This document shows positions 24,577 through 34,121 of a stretch of 64,000 nucleotides of DNA, one piece after another (position 1 is the stretch's first letter; every line of letters starts with the position of its first letter). The position numbers were made by a program, and so were the translations under genes. Location: contig JAVBWO010000020.1 of the NCBI GenBank assembly GCA_036677375.1, positions 91,522 to 155,521 of the forward strand, in the 5' to 3' direction. Source of the DNA: JAVBWO01 sp036677375. GTDB lineage: Bacteria > Bacillota > Dehalobacteriia > UBA4068 > UBA4997. A model generated the notes under the pieces. The model made no database searches, was not told where the DNA came from, and saw only the letters and a list, made by a program, of their open reading frames with translations.

Positions 24577-26478
24577 ATGGCAAAAAAACAGTTCAAGGCA
24601 GAGTCGAAGCGTTTGTTGGATCTGATGATCAACTCCATCTATACCAAAAATGAGATCTTTTTGCGTGAGTTGATTTCCAACGCCAGTGACGCCACGGATA
24701 AATTATATTACAATGCCTTGAAAAACAACGTGACCGGCATTGACCGGGAGAGTCTTCCCATTCACATCGATCTGGATCAGGCGGCCAGGATCTTTACCAT
24801 TTCCGACCAAGGCTGCGGCATGGCCAAAGAAGAATTGGAGCATAATCTGGGCACCATTGCCCAAAGCGGTTCCCTGGCTTTTAAGGAAGGGAACTCCACG
24901 GAAGCGGATCTTGATCTCATTGGCCAATTCGGCGTCGGTTTTTACGCCGCTTTCATGGTCAGTAAGAAAATACAGGTCTTAAGCCGCGCTTTCGGCAGCG
25001 AAGAAGCTTATTTGTGGGAATCGGAGGGCGCGGACGGCTATACCGTTGTCCCGGCGTCGAAGGACGCTACCGGCACCGTCGTGACCCTTTATTTAAAGGA
25101 TGACACGGAAGACAATAATTACAGCCAGTATCTGGACGCCTTCAATGTTAAAAATATCGTGAAAAAGTATTCCGATTATATCCGCTATCCCATCACTATG
25201 GACATGCCCAAGAGCCGCAAGAAAGAAGACGGTGAAAGCGGCAAAGATGAAAAGGAAGAATACGAGGATTACCTGGAAGAAGAAACCGTCAACAGCATGG
25301 TTCCAATCTGGAAGAAAGCCAAAAGCGAGCTGACCCCGGAAGATTACAACAATTTCTACCGAACAAAATATTTTGATTTCCAGGATCCCCTTCGGGTTAT
25401 CCACCACAGCGTGGAGGGCATGACCACCTATACGGCGCTGCTCTATATCCCCGCCCGGGCTCCTTTCAATTATTACAGCCGGGATTATGAAAAAGGCCTG
25501 CAGCTTTATTCCAACGGCGTCCTCATCATGGACAAATGCGCCGACCTGCTGCCGGATCATTTCAGCTTTGTAGCTGGTTTGGTGGATTCTCAGGATCTGT
25601 CCCTCAATATCTCCCGGGAAATGCTCCAGCATGACCGGCAGTTGAAGAGCATCGCACACATTCTGGAAAAGAAGATCAAAAGTGAGCTAGCCACGATGCT
25701 GGCGGAAGAACGGGAAAATTATGAGAACTTCTTTAAAAATTTCGGCTTGCAGCTGAAATATGGTATTTACAGTAGTTTTGGCCAGAATAAGGAACTGCTT
25801 CAGGATTTGTTGCTTTACTATTCTTCCTCTGAGAAAAAACGGGTGACCCTGGAGGAATATATCTCCCGCATGAAGGAAGACCAGAAAGCTATTTATTATG
25901 CTTGTGGCGAGACCACGGCCAAGCTGGATATGATGCCCCAGATGGAACGGCTGAAGGAAAAAGGGTACGAGATCCTGTATATGACCGACGATATGGATGA
26001 ATTTGTCGTAAAGATCATGGGGAGCTACAAGGACAAGCAGTTCTGTTCCGTTTCTGATGCTGATTTAGGCCTGGAAAGCAGTGAGGAACAAGAAGACGTC
26101 AAGCAGCAGGCGGAAGAAAATAAAGATCTGCTGGCTTTCTTAAAAGAAGCCTTGGACGGCAAAGTGAAAGAGGTGCGCCTCTCTACCCGGCTCAAGAGCC
26201 ATGCGGTGTGCTTGACCTCAGCTGGCGAGATCTCTCTTGAGATGGAAAAAGTGCTGAATACCATGCCTGGTGAAGAAAAGCCCAAAGCGGAAAGGGTATT
26301 GGAGATCAATGCCGTCCATGCCATTTTCCAAAAGCTGGCGGCCCTTTATAAAACGGATCAGGAAAAGGTTAAAACTTATGCCAATCTTTTGTATGCCCAG
26401 GCCTTACTCATCGAGGGGTTGCCCATTGAGGACCCGGTGGCTTATGCCAATGCGGTATGCGGTCTGATGGCTCAATAA
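24577..26478 (+). CDS. htpG: Molecular chaperone HtpG (Hsp90)
   Basis: This cytosolic Hsp90 chaperone has the N-terminal GHKL ATPase domain with LRELISNASDATDKL, a DQGCGMAKEELEHNLGTIA segment and GQFGVGFYAAFMV, then the middle domain (with the SLNISREMLQ loop and catalytic Arg) and the C-terminal dimerisation domain. The 633-residue length is typical. Residues around 212-235 are a charged linker rich in Glu and Lys. It is a single gene controlled by a CIRCE operator, unlike B. subtilis htpG, which is not in the HrcA regulon. Confidence 0.97.
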   Translation: MAKKQFKAESKRLLDLMINSIYTKNEIFLRELISNASDATDKLYYNALKNNVTGIDRESLPIHIDLDQAARIFTISDQGCGMAKEELEHNLGTIAQSGSLAFKEGNSTEADLDLIGQFGVGFYAAFMVSKKIQVLSRAFGSEEAYLWESEGADGYTVVPASKDATGTVVTLYLKDDTEDNNYSQYLDAFNVKNIVKKYSDYIRYPITMDMPKSRKKEDGESGKDEKEEYEDYLEEETVNSMVPIWKKAKSELTPEDYNNFYRTKYFDFQDPLRVIHHSVEGMTTYTALLYIPARAPFNYYSRDYEKGLQLYSNGVLIMDKCADLLPDHFSFVAGLVDSQDLSLNISREMLQHDRQLKSIAHILEKKIKSELATMLAEERENYENFFKNFGLQLKYGIYSSFGQNKELLQDLLLYYSSSEKKRVTLEEYISRMKEDQKAIYYACGETTAKLDMMPQMERLKEKGYEILYMTDDMDEFVVKIMGSYKDKQFCSVSDADLGLESSEEQEDVKQQAEENKDLLAFLKEALDGKVKEVRLSTRLKSHAVCLTSAGEISLEMEKVLNTMPGEEKPKAERVLEINAVHAIFQKLAALYKTDQEKVKTYANLLYAQALLIEGLPIEDPVAYANAVCGLMAQ

Positions 26479-26692
26479 AAAATATATGCGTCATCCAAGA
26501 GACCTGGCAAAGAGGAAAAGTTTCAGAATATACGGCAAAGACAGAAACCGTTGTGAGAGGGAAGCCCGGTTCTTTTTTGAGGAATCCGCGCAGTGGGAAA
26601 TCCGGCAGCGGAAGGGCTAAAGACCATGCCATAGGATGCATCCATTGACGAAAAGATAAAAGGGCATTGCCGCCGTAAAAGGAGATCATAAC

Positions 26693-27106
26693 ATGAATTG
26701 GTTGAGAAGAATGATGGTTGGCCGATATGGCCCGGATCAGCTTTCCTTTGCCTTATTGGCTTTGAGCGTGGTCTTGATCCTGCTTTCCTTCTTTACAAGG
26801 GTGGGGCTGTTTTCTAGTCTGGCGCTGGTGGTGTTGATCCTTTGCTATTACCGGATGTTCTCCCGAAAGTTTAACACACGCTATCAGGAGAATGCCCGCT
26901 TTATGCGGTTGTGGCAGCCGGTGAGCGTCTGGTTTTTAGCACCGAAAAGATGGCTCGCGCGGACTGCCGTCCGGTTTCGGGACCGCAAGACCCACTGTTA
27001 TTTCAAATGTCCCGACTGCGGCCAGCAGATGCGGGTGCCTAAAGGCAAAGGGAAGATCAATATCACTTGTCCCAAATGTAAAGCAAGTTTTGTAAAGAAG
27101 ACTTAA
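26693..27106 (+). CDS. Small membrane protein with C-terminal zinc ribbon
   Basis: The 137-residue protein has two hydrophobic helices at about 17-52 (LSFALLALSVVLILLSFF and LFSSLALVVLILCYY) and a C-terminal zinc-ribbon with CPDC at about 105 and CPKC at about 126. The segment between is basic (RWLARTAVRFRDRKTH). Such small membrane zinc-ribbon proteins are common in Clostridia and have no assigned function. GGAGATCATAAC precedes the ATG. It is a single gene between htpG and the patatin gene. Confidence 0.8.
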   Translation: MNWLRRMMVGRYGPDQLSFALLALSVVLILLSFFTRVGLFSSLALVVLILCYYRMFSRKFNTRYQENARFMRLWQPVSVWFLAPKRWLARTAVRFRDRKTHCYFKCPDCGQQMRVPKGKGKINITCPKCKASFVKKT

Positions 27107-27351
27107 GAAGAATAAGGTGATTCCGGCGCTCAAGGCAGGGAAAGGATGGGCCGGGGCGGGTTTTCGTTTTTAGGAAGCGCGAAACGGTCCCGCCAGTCCT
27201 GACCGGTCCGTGCCGGGATGAAAAATTGCTTTTGGGAAGCACGGTATTGTTTTCATGCCTTTGGCGCCGAGGGGTTATTCCGTGGCCGGAACGCTTCAGA
27301 ACGGGCAGGTAAGACATGGCAAGATCAGTACAGACAAAAGAGGGAGAAGCA

Positions 27352-28203
27352 ATGAAGACAGGGCTGGTATTGGAGGGTGGCGCCATCCGCACGATATTTT
27401 CCTGCGGCGCCACCGACGCTCTCTTGGACAATGGGATCATGGCGGATTATGTTATCGGCGTTTCCGCCGGGATCGCTTACGGAGTATCTTATGCCTCAAA
27501 GCAGAGCGGCAGGAACTTAGAGATCCTGCAAAAATTTGTCCGGGACAAACGGTATATGGGGATCAATAATTTGATCAATCCTAAAAACCGCAGTTATTAT
27601 AATTTAAAATTTGCATTTGAGGATATCCCGGAGACCCATGTGCCCTTTGATTTTGATACTTTTTATGCTTTCCCGGGTCAGGTGGTGGCGGTGGTGAGCA
27701 ATCTCGTGACCGGTCGGGCGGAATACCTGGAGGTGCCCAGAGATGACCATGCCTTTTCTTTGCTGAAGGCTACCTGCGCCATGCCTCTGCTTTTTCCGGT
27801 AATCGAGATCGACGGCAATTCTTATCTGGACGGCGGAGTGACGGATCCCATCCCCTTCCGCCAGGCATTAAAAGAGGGTTGCGACAGGATGATCATCATT
27901 CTGACCAGGGAATATGGCTACCGCAAGGAAACTGAAAAAGGCGTCAAGATCGCCGCGGGAAGGTACCGGCACTATCCGGCCTTTTGCCAGGCTCTTGCGG
28001 AACGGGCAAAACGCTATAACGAGAGCCTGCAATTGCTGGATACTTTGGAAAAAGAGGGTAGGGTCTTGACAGTGCGACCCCGAAACACCGCCGGTTTCCA
28101 TCGGCTGGAGAAGGATATCACTAAAATAAACAATCTCTACCATGACGGTTACCGTCAGGTCACGGAACGCTTGGCAGAGATCCGGCAGTATTTGGCTGGA
28201 TAA
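27352..28203 (+). CDS. Patatin-like phospholipase (RssA/YlbK-like)
   Basis: This 283-residue cytosolic protein is a patatin-fold serine hydrolase. The oxyanion loop is GGAIR near residue 9, the nucleophile is Ser38 in GVSAG, and the dyad aspartate is Asp160 in LDGGV. A C-terminal helical part follows (YRHYPAFCQALAERAKRYN). ATG 27352 follows AGGGAGAAGC; the frame opens at 27316 without such a site. Likely activity is on lipids or acyl esters, but the natural substrate of this subgroup is not known. A terminator follows directly. Confidence 0.9.
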   Translation: MKTGLVLEGGAIRTIFSCGATDALLDNGIMADYVIGVSAGIAYGVSYASKQSGRNLEILQKFVRDKRYMGINNLINPKNRSYYNLKFAFEDIPETHVPFDFDTFYAFPGQVVAVVSNLVTGRAEYLEVPRDDHAFSLLKATCAMPLLFPVIEIDGNSYLDGGVTDPIPFRQALKEGCDRMIIILTREYGYRKETEKGVKIAAGRYRHYPAFCQALAERAKRYNESLQLLDTLEKEGRVLTVRPRNTAGFHRLEKDITKINNLYHDGYRQVTERLAEIRQYLAG

Positions 28204-28236
28204 AAACAACCTGCTTAAAAAAAGCAGGTTGTTTTT
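28202..28236 (+). terminator. Terminator after the patatin gene
   Basis: AAAAACAACCTGCTT pairs perfectly with AAGCAGGTTGTTTTT, five-base loop, ending in a T-run. Confidence 0.92.
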
Positions 28237-28680
28237 GTTCTGTACGTGTCTAACGCCTTGATGTTGGGCATACCACCCGTTTTATAGGCGGTCATGATTA
28301 TGGATTGGGTCTGTTGAGTTCGTGGAGGCGCAAAACAACAATCATACGCGGATAGCGGGCGGGAGCAAAAGGCTGCACAAAAAATCACCTTCTGGCAAAT
28401 GGAGTTGTTCAGGCTGCCATACTGACGCTGACGAAAGGAAAGGGGAGGATGGCTTAAGTTTGCTGAGAGACGGAATATGGGAAATAGAAACCGTTCTTTA
28501 TTGCCTTCATGTGCGGGTGGAGAAAAGGCTTTATGCCGGTTATTCTGAAGAGTAAAATGACAAGAGGCGCTGTGCCCAACCGACGTATGGCAAGCGGCTC
28601 AGCGGCAAAGCCAATCGCGCGGCGGATACCGTACCTTGATCTGGGTTGACTTTTAATTTGTATGGCGCGGCAAGTCATTT
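28237..28680. other. Intergenic region without supported gene
   Basis: A 77-codon plus-strand frame (28322-28555) and shadow frames lack good ribosome sites or recognisable products. Nothing firm is seen. Confidence 0.4.
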
Positions 28681-29553
28681 TTAGCGCAGGAGCTTTGCCA
28701 TGTCTTCCGGCAAAGGGGAGGTAACGGTGTGCCATTCTCCTGTAACGGGATGACGAAAGCGGATCTCGCCGCAATGCAGGGCTTGCCGGACGATTTCTTT
28801 TTGGCTGCCGCCGTAAAGGTTATCTCCTGCCAACGGGTAACCCAGCCAGGCCATGTGGGCGCGGATCTGATGGGTGCGGCCCGTTTCCAGTGTCACGGAT
28901 ACCAGCGTATAACCGTGATTTTTTTGCAGCACCCGGTAATGGGTAATGGCGCGCTGCCCCGCGGGATTCACCATCCGTTTGATCTTCTCGCCGCCTACCC
29001 GAAGCAGCGGCGCGTCGATGGTACCTTGATCCTGGGGTAAATATCCTTCTAAAACAGCAAAATATGTCTTTGCAATGTCGTAATCGGCGATGGCCGCCGC
29101 TAGGCGGTGCATGGCCACCAGGCAAAGACCGGTGGTGTCCCGGTCCAGCCGCCCCACCGGACGGAACATTTTGTCCGGGAAGCGCCAAGCAAAATAGTTG
29201 CCTAAAGAATCGTGATAGGTTTTGGCGCAAGGGTGGATGGTCATGCCGGCGGGCTTATGGAAAATCACCACATCCTCATCCCTGTAGGCAATGGATACGG
29301 TAAGCGCCGGATTGGGTAGGAGAGAAGCGGTTTCCGCCGGGCAGCGGATCTCAATAATATCTCCGCTAAAAACAGGGTCGATGAGGCGATGAAAAGTACC
29401 GTTCACCGCGAGCCCTTCTTTTTTTAAGCCGACGAGCAAATGGTGGGAATACCCTTGCTTTTCCAGAAAAGCGCGCAGCGGCTTGCCATCGTCTTGGGGC
29501 CCGATGGTATAGGAGAGAATTCTTGGCTGGGATTTGTCGGGAGAGCCGGTCAT
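28681..29553 (-). CDS. RluA-family RNA pseudouridine synthase
   Basis: This 290-residue protein isomerises uridine in RNA. The catalytic aspartate is Asp137 in GRLDRDTTGL, preceded by the family's VVIFHKPAGMTIHP and followed by KTYFAVLEG and TGRTHQIRAHMAWLGYPLAGD. The N-terminal S4-like part is degenerate. ATG 29553 has GGAGG six bases upstream; the frame opens at 29586 without a site. It is a single gene. RluD/RluC-type rRNA targets are most common, but the exact target site cannot be assigned. Confidence 0.93.
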   Translation of the reverse strand: MTGSPDKSQPRILSYTIGPQDDGKPLRAFLEKQGYSHHLLVGLKKEGLAVNGTFHRLIDPVFSGDIIEIRCPAETASLLPNPALTVSIAYRDEDVVIFHKPAGMTIHPCAKTYHDSLGNYFAWRFPDKMFRPVGRLDRDTTGLCLVAMHRLAAAIADYDIAKTYFAVLEGYLPQDQGTIDAPLLRVGGEKIKRMVNPAGQRAITHYRVLQKNHGYTLVSVTLETGRTHQIRAHMAWLGYPLAGDNLYGGSQKEIVRQALHCGEIRFRHPVTGEWHTVTSPLPEDMAKLLR

Positions 29554-29919
29554 AAAAAGCCTCCGTGAAGTCATCCTAATCATCATTGCATTGATTCATT
29601 ATATCATTAGTTCATTATATCATAAAAAGCCCCGCTTATATAAAAAACCGCCGCATCTTCTTATGGCGATCGTTTTCCGCTTTCTTCATGATTCTTTATG
29701 CTACTTCATAATTCCGGCAATCCGATTGCACAGATCTTTTTGTTCTAGCGCATTGAAGAAGCGATGTTAAAGAGTGGCGCTTCCGGCAGGCCGTTTTTGC
29801 CGTCTGACGCTTCCTGTGAAGGATATGGTCCGGCTATTTTTTTATAAAAGAAGCCACCGCTGCCGGATGCGAAAATCAATTAAAAATTTTGACAGTACTT
29901 TAACTTTAGTAAATTAATA
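29554..29919. other. Intergenic region with tandem -10-like repeats for the minus-strand gene
   Basis: TTCATTATATCAT occurs at 29595-29607 and 29611-29623, period 16. On the minus strand each copy contains TATAAT, so they may be tandem -10 boxes of the pseudouridine synthase gene. The remainder holds no supported gene. Confidence 0.4.
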
Positions 29920-29928
29920 TGGTATAAT
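29920..29928 (+). promoter_or_regulatory. Extended -10 promoter of the OPT transporter
   Basis: TGGTATAAT sits about 40 bases upstream of the ATG. A TTGACA at 29889 is too far (28 bases) to pair with it. Confidence 0.45.
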
Positions 29929-29969
29929 ACGTTAGCAAATAAAATAGTTAACAGGGATGTGACCGGCAA

Positions 29970-31601
29970 ATGGAACAAAACAGCTTGGGGTATGCTTCTA
30001 CCATAAAGGAGCAATTGACTATTCGGGGCATCGTCATCGGTGTTATTGGTGCTATCATCATTACCACCAGCTCTCTTTATGTGGCTCTGCGTATGGGTGC
30101 ATTGCCTTGGCCCACCGTTTTTGTGGCTATTACGGCCATGGCGGTACTGCGGGGCTTAAAAAACAGCAATCTCAATGAGATCAATGTTACCCATACCATC
30201 ATGTCCGCCGGGGCCATGGTAGCCGGTGGCATTGCCTTTACCATTCCGGCCATTTGGATTTTGGACGCCACGGCAAAGATCGGTATGTCGACGCTTTTGG
30301 TGATTACCCTTTGCGGCGTTCTTTTAGGCATTATTTTTACCGGTCTGGTGCGGAAATACTTTGTGGAAAAACAAGAGACTCCTTATCCCATTGGCCGTGC
30401 TGCTTATGAAACGGTGATCGCCGGGGATGAAAAAGGCAGCCGCGCTAAATATCTCTTTTCTTCTTTGGGCATTGCCGGAGCTTTTACTTTTGTCCGGGAT
30501 ACCCTTACCCAAGCGGTTCCCTCTCTTTGGATGTCTGCTTCTCTCTCGGCTAAGGGCGTGCCTTTCGGCATTTGGTATTCTCCTATGGCGCTGGGCATCG
30601 GTTATGTCATCGGACCTTTAGCGACGGGAGTCTGGTTTTTAGGCGGCATCATCGGCTTTTTTGGTTTTCTGCTTTTAGGAGTGAATGCCGGCTGGTTTTC
30701 CGATTTGGCCGCTGCCGAAAGTTTTCGGGTCAGCATCGGCATCGGCATGATGGTGGGGACAGGTATCGGCATTTTGCTTCGGAGCATTCTGCCTAAGGCC
30801 AAAGAGATTTACGGCCCGCTGTTCCGCCGCCAAAGCGGCGAGGGCGGCAAGGGCTTTTACTGGATTTCCCTTGCACTGCTCCTCATTGCTTTTCTTTTGA
30901 CTTTTATTTTAAAGATGAATTTTATCGGCGGCCTGCTTGCGGTATTGGGCACCTGGTTGGTAACGGCAATGGCGGCTCAGATCACCGGACAGACCGGTAT
31001 CAACCCTATGGAGATCTTTGGCATCCTGGTCATGCTTTTGGTAAAGGCCTTCGTGTCTTTGGGAATGGTGCAGGCCGTTTGTATTGCCGGGACGGTTGCC
31101 GTCGCCTGCGGCCTGACCGGTGATGTCTTGAACGATTTTAAAGCCGGTCATCTTTTGCACACCAACCCCAAGGCGCAATTGATCGGCGAGTCCATCGGCG
31201 CCATTGTGGGAGGTATCGTGGCCTGCATCGCGCTGTTTGCTCTTATGACTTACTTCGGCGGCGTGGGGGGCGATACCGGCCTGCCGGCGCCTCAGGCCGC
31301 CGCGGTGGCCGCGATGGTGGGCGGCCTGCCGGACAGTACCGCCTTTTTCATCGGTTTGGCGCTGGGCGCGTTGTTCTATATTTTAAAAGTACCCGCCATG
31401 ACCTTGGGTCTTGGTATTTATCTGCCCATTTATATCAGTACCACGGTATTCGCCGGCGGCCTGGTCAGCCTGGTGGTAAAAAAATTTGCCCCCGGTGTCA
31501 ATCAAAGCGGCAAAGGAGTAGCTGTTGCTTCGGGTTTTTTAGGCGGCGAAGGCGTTGTAGGTACCATCATCGCCCTTTGGCGTGTGGTGACCATGAGTTA
31601 G
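29970..31601 (+). CDS. OPT-family oligopeptide transporter
   Basis: This 543-residue protein has about 14 membrane helices typical of the OPT superfamily, with a conserved GEKGSRAKYLF-like cytoplasmic loop and ETPYPIGRAAYETVIAGDE segment. OPT proteins are secondary carriers of short peptides or metal-chelates. The next gene, 12 bases downstream, encodes a P1-family aminopeptidase, which supports peptide rather than siderophore uptake: imported peptides could be hydrolysed by its neighbour. Exact substrate is unknown. Confidence 0.92.
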   Translation: MEQNSLGYASTIKEQLTIRGIVIGVIGAIIITTSSLYVALRMGALPWPTVFVAITAMAVLRGLKNSNLNEINVTHTIMSAGAMVAGGIAFTIPAIWILDATAKIGMSTLLVITLCGVLLGIIFTGLVRKYFVEKQETPYPIGRAAYETVIAGDEKGSRAKYLFSSLGIAGAFTFVRDTLTQAVPSLWMSASLSAKGVPFGIWYSPMALGIGYVIGPLATGVWFLGGIIGFFGFLLLGVNAGWFSDLAAAESFRVSIGIGMMVGTGIGILLRSILPKAKEIYGPLFRRQSGEGGKGFYWISLALLLIAFLLTFILKMNFIGGLLAVLGTWLVTAMAAQITGQTGINPMEIFGILVMLLVKAFVSLGMVQAVCIAGTVAVACGLTGDVLNDFKAGHLLHTNPKAQLIGESIGAIVGGIVACIALFALMTYFGGVGGDTGLPAPQAAAVAAMVGGLPDSTAFFIGLALGALFYILKVPAMTLGLGIYLPIYISTTVFAGGLVSLVVKKFAPGVNQSGKGVAVASGFLGGEGVVGTIIALWRVVTMS

Positions 31602-31613
31602 GAGGGGTGAGAC

Positions 31614-32588
31614 TTGCGGGATTTAAAAGAGATCTCTGCTACGGATATTGCCGGCATCAAAGTAGGACACGCTCAGGATGAAAGGGGAGCCACCGGCTGT
31701 ACCGTGATCCTCTGCGAAGAGGGGGCTTGCGGCGGCGTGGATGTGCGGGGCGGCGCTCCAGCTACACGGGAAACAGACTTGCTTCATCCGGTCAATATGG
31801 TGGAAACGGTGCATGCTTTGGTTTTGAGCGGCGGCAGCGCCTTTGGCCTGGATGCGGCTTCAGGCGTCATGGCCTACCTGGAGGAGAGGGGCAAAGGGTT
31901 CGTTTTTGCCGACCAGACGGTGCCTATTGTGTGCGGCGCCGCCTTATTTGATCTATTGCTGGGCGAGGGCAAGGTGCGTCCCGACAAAGCCATGGGCTAT
32001 CGGGCCGCTTCCGCCGCTTCCTCGGCTCCGTTGGCGGAAGGCAATGTGGGCGCGGCTACCGGAGCCAGCGTGGGCAAGGCTTTAGGCATGTCCCGGGCCA
32101 TGAAAGCCGGCTTGGGTTCCTACGGCTTGCAGGCGGGTAATCTCCAAGTGGCCGCTTTGGTGGCGGTGAATGCCTTGGGAGATGTCATCGAGGAAAACAA
32201 TGGTCGTAAACTGGCGGGTTTACTCCATGAGAAAAAAGACAGGATCGCGGATACCGAGGAATTTCTTTTATCGGCTCAATTCCATATGGGAGAAGAAGCC
32301 AAGGGCAATACCGTGCTTGGCGTTATCGTGACCAACGGCGCCTTTACCAAGGCGCAAACCAATAAAATTGCCATGATGGCTCAGGATGGCCTGGCGCGGG
32401 TGATTCGTCCGGCTCATACCATGTATGACGGAGATACGGTATTTACCTTGTCCACCGGCGCCTGTGCCGCCGACGTGAATACGGCTGGTCTTTTGGCGGC
32501 CCGGGTCATGGCGGAAGCCATCTGCCGGGGGGTAAGGGCTGCGGCTCCCGCTTACGGGCTGCCCGCTTACGGCAGTTTTGCCAAATAA
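31614..32588 (+). CDS. P1 family peptidase (DmpA/S58-type N-terminal nucleophile aminopeptidase)
   Basis: P1 peptidases autocleave to expose an N-terminal nucleophile and release N-terminal residues from short peptides. The cleavage site is at GN-T (Thr233 in AKGNTVLGVIVTNGAF); DmpA uses Ser at the equivalent place. Other family stretches are IKVGHAQDERGATGCTV, SGGSAFGLDAASGVMAYLEE and DGDTVFTLSTG. TTG 31614 follows GGAGGGG. It is co-transcribed with the OPT transporter. The family also includes beta-peptidyl and D-specific peptidases, so stereospecificity cannot be stated. Confidence 0.9.
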   Translation: MRDLKEISATDIAGIKVGHAQDERGATGCTVILCEEGACGGVDVRGGAPATRETDLLHPVNMVETVHALVLSGGSAFGLDAASGVMAYLEERGKGFVFADQTVPIVCGAALFDLLLGEGKVRPDKAMGYRAASAASSAPLAEGNVGAATGASVGKALGMSRAMKAGLGSYGLQAGNLQVAALVAVNALGDVIEENNGRKLAGLLHEKKDRIADTEEFLLSAQFHMGEEAKGNTVLGVIVTNGAFTKAQTNKIAMMAQDGLARVIRPAHTMYDGDTVFTLSTGACAADVNTAGLLAARVMAEAICRGVRAAAPAYGLPAYGSFAK

Positions 32589-32806
32589 CAGATGGTATGA
32601 TAAAGGCGCATCATTGGTAGGTTGAAACGGAAATCATAGCATTGAAAGGCTGTTTTTCACTATTTTTTGCTTTTCAATGGCCTTTGTGATCCTGTATCTG
32701 AAGGATTTTGTATCCTGTTTGTTGTAATCCGCGAGGGGTTTTGCCTGGAGTTTTTTTGATCTGAACAGGTTCAAGAGAAGATATTGACAGGCAGGGGGAA
32801 ATGGTC

Positions 32807-33535
32807 ATGGAAGAATCATTATTGCGTCAGGCGATAGAGAAAAGAATCTCCCGCAGGAGCTATCTGGATCAGCCTTTAAAGGAAGACGTGATTCATGTCC
32901 TCAATGCCAGCATTACCCGGTATAATCAGGAGAGCGGGCTTGCGATCCGTCTGGTGCAGGGCGGCAAGGAACTCTTCTCAGGTCTGAGCAATGTGCCGGC
33001 TTATTTGGCTTTGATCGGACGAAAGGATGACTTGGGGTTAAAGGAAAAAGCAGGCTATTACGGCGAGCTTCTAGTACTTGAGGCTACCATTCTGGGTCTT
33101 GGCACTTGCTGGGTGGGAGGAACTTATCAAAAAGATCGCTGTATGGAGCAATTACAGTTGACGTCAGATGACGAACTGGCTTGCGTTGTTTCTCTGGGCT
33201 ATGTTAAAGCTAGTATGGGCTTTAAGGAGAAAATGACTTATAAAATGATTCACCATCAGAGTGCCGGAAAAAAGGCGGAGGAAATGTATGTGGTGGAAGA
33301 GCCGGCTTCGGACTGGTTTTTTAAGGGGATGGCAGCTGTGCGGAAAGCGCCGTCTGCTTTGAATAAACAACCGGTGGTGTTTTACTGGCGTGATGGTGTG
33401 ATCACGGCTTCTGTTGAAAATATGGCCTCCCGCCAAGCGATTGACTTAGGGATTGCCAGACTGCATTTTGCTCTTGGCGCAGATTGCGGCGGACATTGGA
33501 AAAAAGTGGAGGGGCAATATCAATTTAGCCTTTAA
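32807..33535 (+). CDS. Nitroreductase-family protein (TM1586-like)
   Basis: This 243-residue protein begins with the flavin-binding arginines of the nitroreductase fold (AIEKRISRRSYLDQPL) and contains the GYYGELLVLEATILGLGTCWVGGTY core. Unlike canonical nitroreductases it is internally duplicated in the manner of TM1586-type proteins, with a second half at about 170-240. It likely binds FMN and reduces a small electrophile, but the substrate is unknown. ATG 32807 is preferred over the ATG at 32801 because AGGGGG is eight bases upstream of it. It appears monocistronic. Confidence 0.85.
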   Translation: MEESLLRQAIEKRISRRSYLDQPLKEDVIHVLNASITRYNQESGLAIRLVQGGKELFSGLSNVPAYLALIGRKDDLGLKEKAGYYGELLVLEATILGLGTCWVGGTYQKDRCMEQLQLTSDDELACVVSLGYVKASMGFKEKMTYKMIHHQSAGKKAEEMYVVEEPASDWFFKGMAAVRKAPSALNKQPVVFYWRDGVITASVENMASRQAIDLGIARLHFALGADCGGHWKKVEGQYQFSL

Positions 33536-33666
33536 GCATTTATGTTGACCGTTGTTTTTTCAACGAAGGCAACCGCGCGCAACGGTGTGAAGATTTGTTT
33601 CGGCAGGAAAAGTCTGTCAAAGTACCGTCAATCAAGTAAAAAATTTTATTTTTACCGGAAAAATCC

Positions 33667-33695
33667 TTGACAGTAAAAGCATAAAGTATTATATT
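33667..33695 (+). promoter_or_regulatory. Sigma-A promoter of the tRNA-Lys gene
   Basis: TTGACA at 33667 and TATATT at 33690 are 17 bases apart, about 125 bases upstream of the mature tRNA end. Confidence 0.7.
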
Positions 33696-33819
33696 GAATT
33701 GGTAACTTGTTTGTTATGCTTTTCCATTGTTCAATTAAAGGAAGCAATGCTGTGAACATATGAAATAAAACAGACTTTTGGCAAGTTGATTCCATTGAAT
33801 TTTATGATGGTTGCTTTTT

Positions 33820-33895
33820 GGACCGCTAGCTCAGTTGGTAGAGCACCTGACTCTTAATCAGGGTGTCCGGGGTTCGAGCCCCCGGCGGTCCACCA
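33820..33895 (+). tRNA. tRNA-Lys (anticodon CTT), CCA encoded
   Basis: The 76 bases fold into a standard cloverleaf. The acceptor stem is GGACCGC/GCGGTCC, the D-loop is AGCTCAGTTGGTAGAGC, the anticodon stem is CCTGA/TCAGG with loop CTCTTAA (anticodon CTT, reading AAG), and the T-arm is CCGGGGTTCGAGCCCCCGG. The CCA is encoded, common in Firmicutes. A palindromic terminator follows at once. It is a single tRNA. Confidence 0.97.
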
Positions 33896-33899
33896 CGAT

Positions 33900-33941
33900 A
33901 TAACATCTGTTATCTATATAGATAACAGATGTTATTTTTTG
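33900..33941 (+). terminator. Terminator after tRNA-Lys
   Basis: A perfect 15-base inverted repeat (ATAACATCTGTTATC and complement) with a TATATA loop is followed by TTTTTT. Confidence 0.95.
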
Positions 33942-34057
33942 TTCCATAACACACCGATTAATACGCTCACTTTCAAAAAGGCTGTTCACAAGATTGGCGG
34001 TCCGGACCATTTGAAAACAGGCACGACGGAGAGTTTACAGAATTGATGAATCATATA

Positions 34058-34092
34058 GCAAACCCCGTCCGAGATCCGGGCGGGGGTGTGCT
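34058..34092 (-). terminator. Hairpin downstream of the PII-like gene
   Basis: A GC-rich imperfect stem (CCCCGTCCG and CCGGGCGGGG) lies 30 bases beyond the stop of the minus-strand gene. Probable terminator. Confidence 0.5.
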
Positions 34093-34121
34093 TGTTTTCC
34101 CAGTGAAGCTGTTTATCGTAA

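Noticed and set aside
28322..28555. 77-codon frame with two cysteines (CSGCH)
   Set aside because: No ribosome site, no recognisable domain, and it sits in low-coding intergenic DNA.
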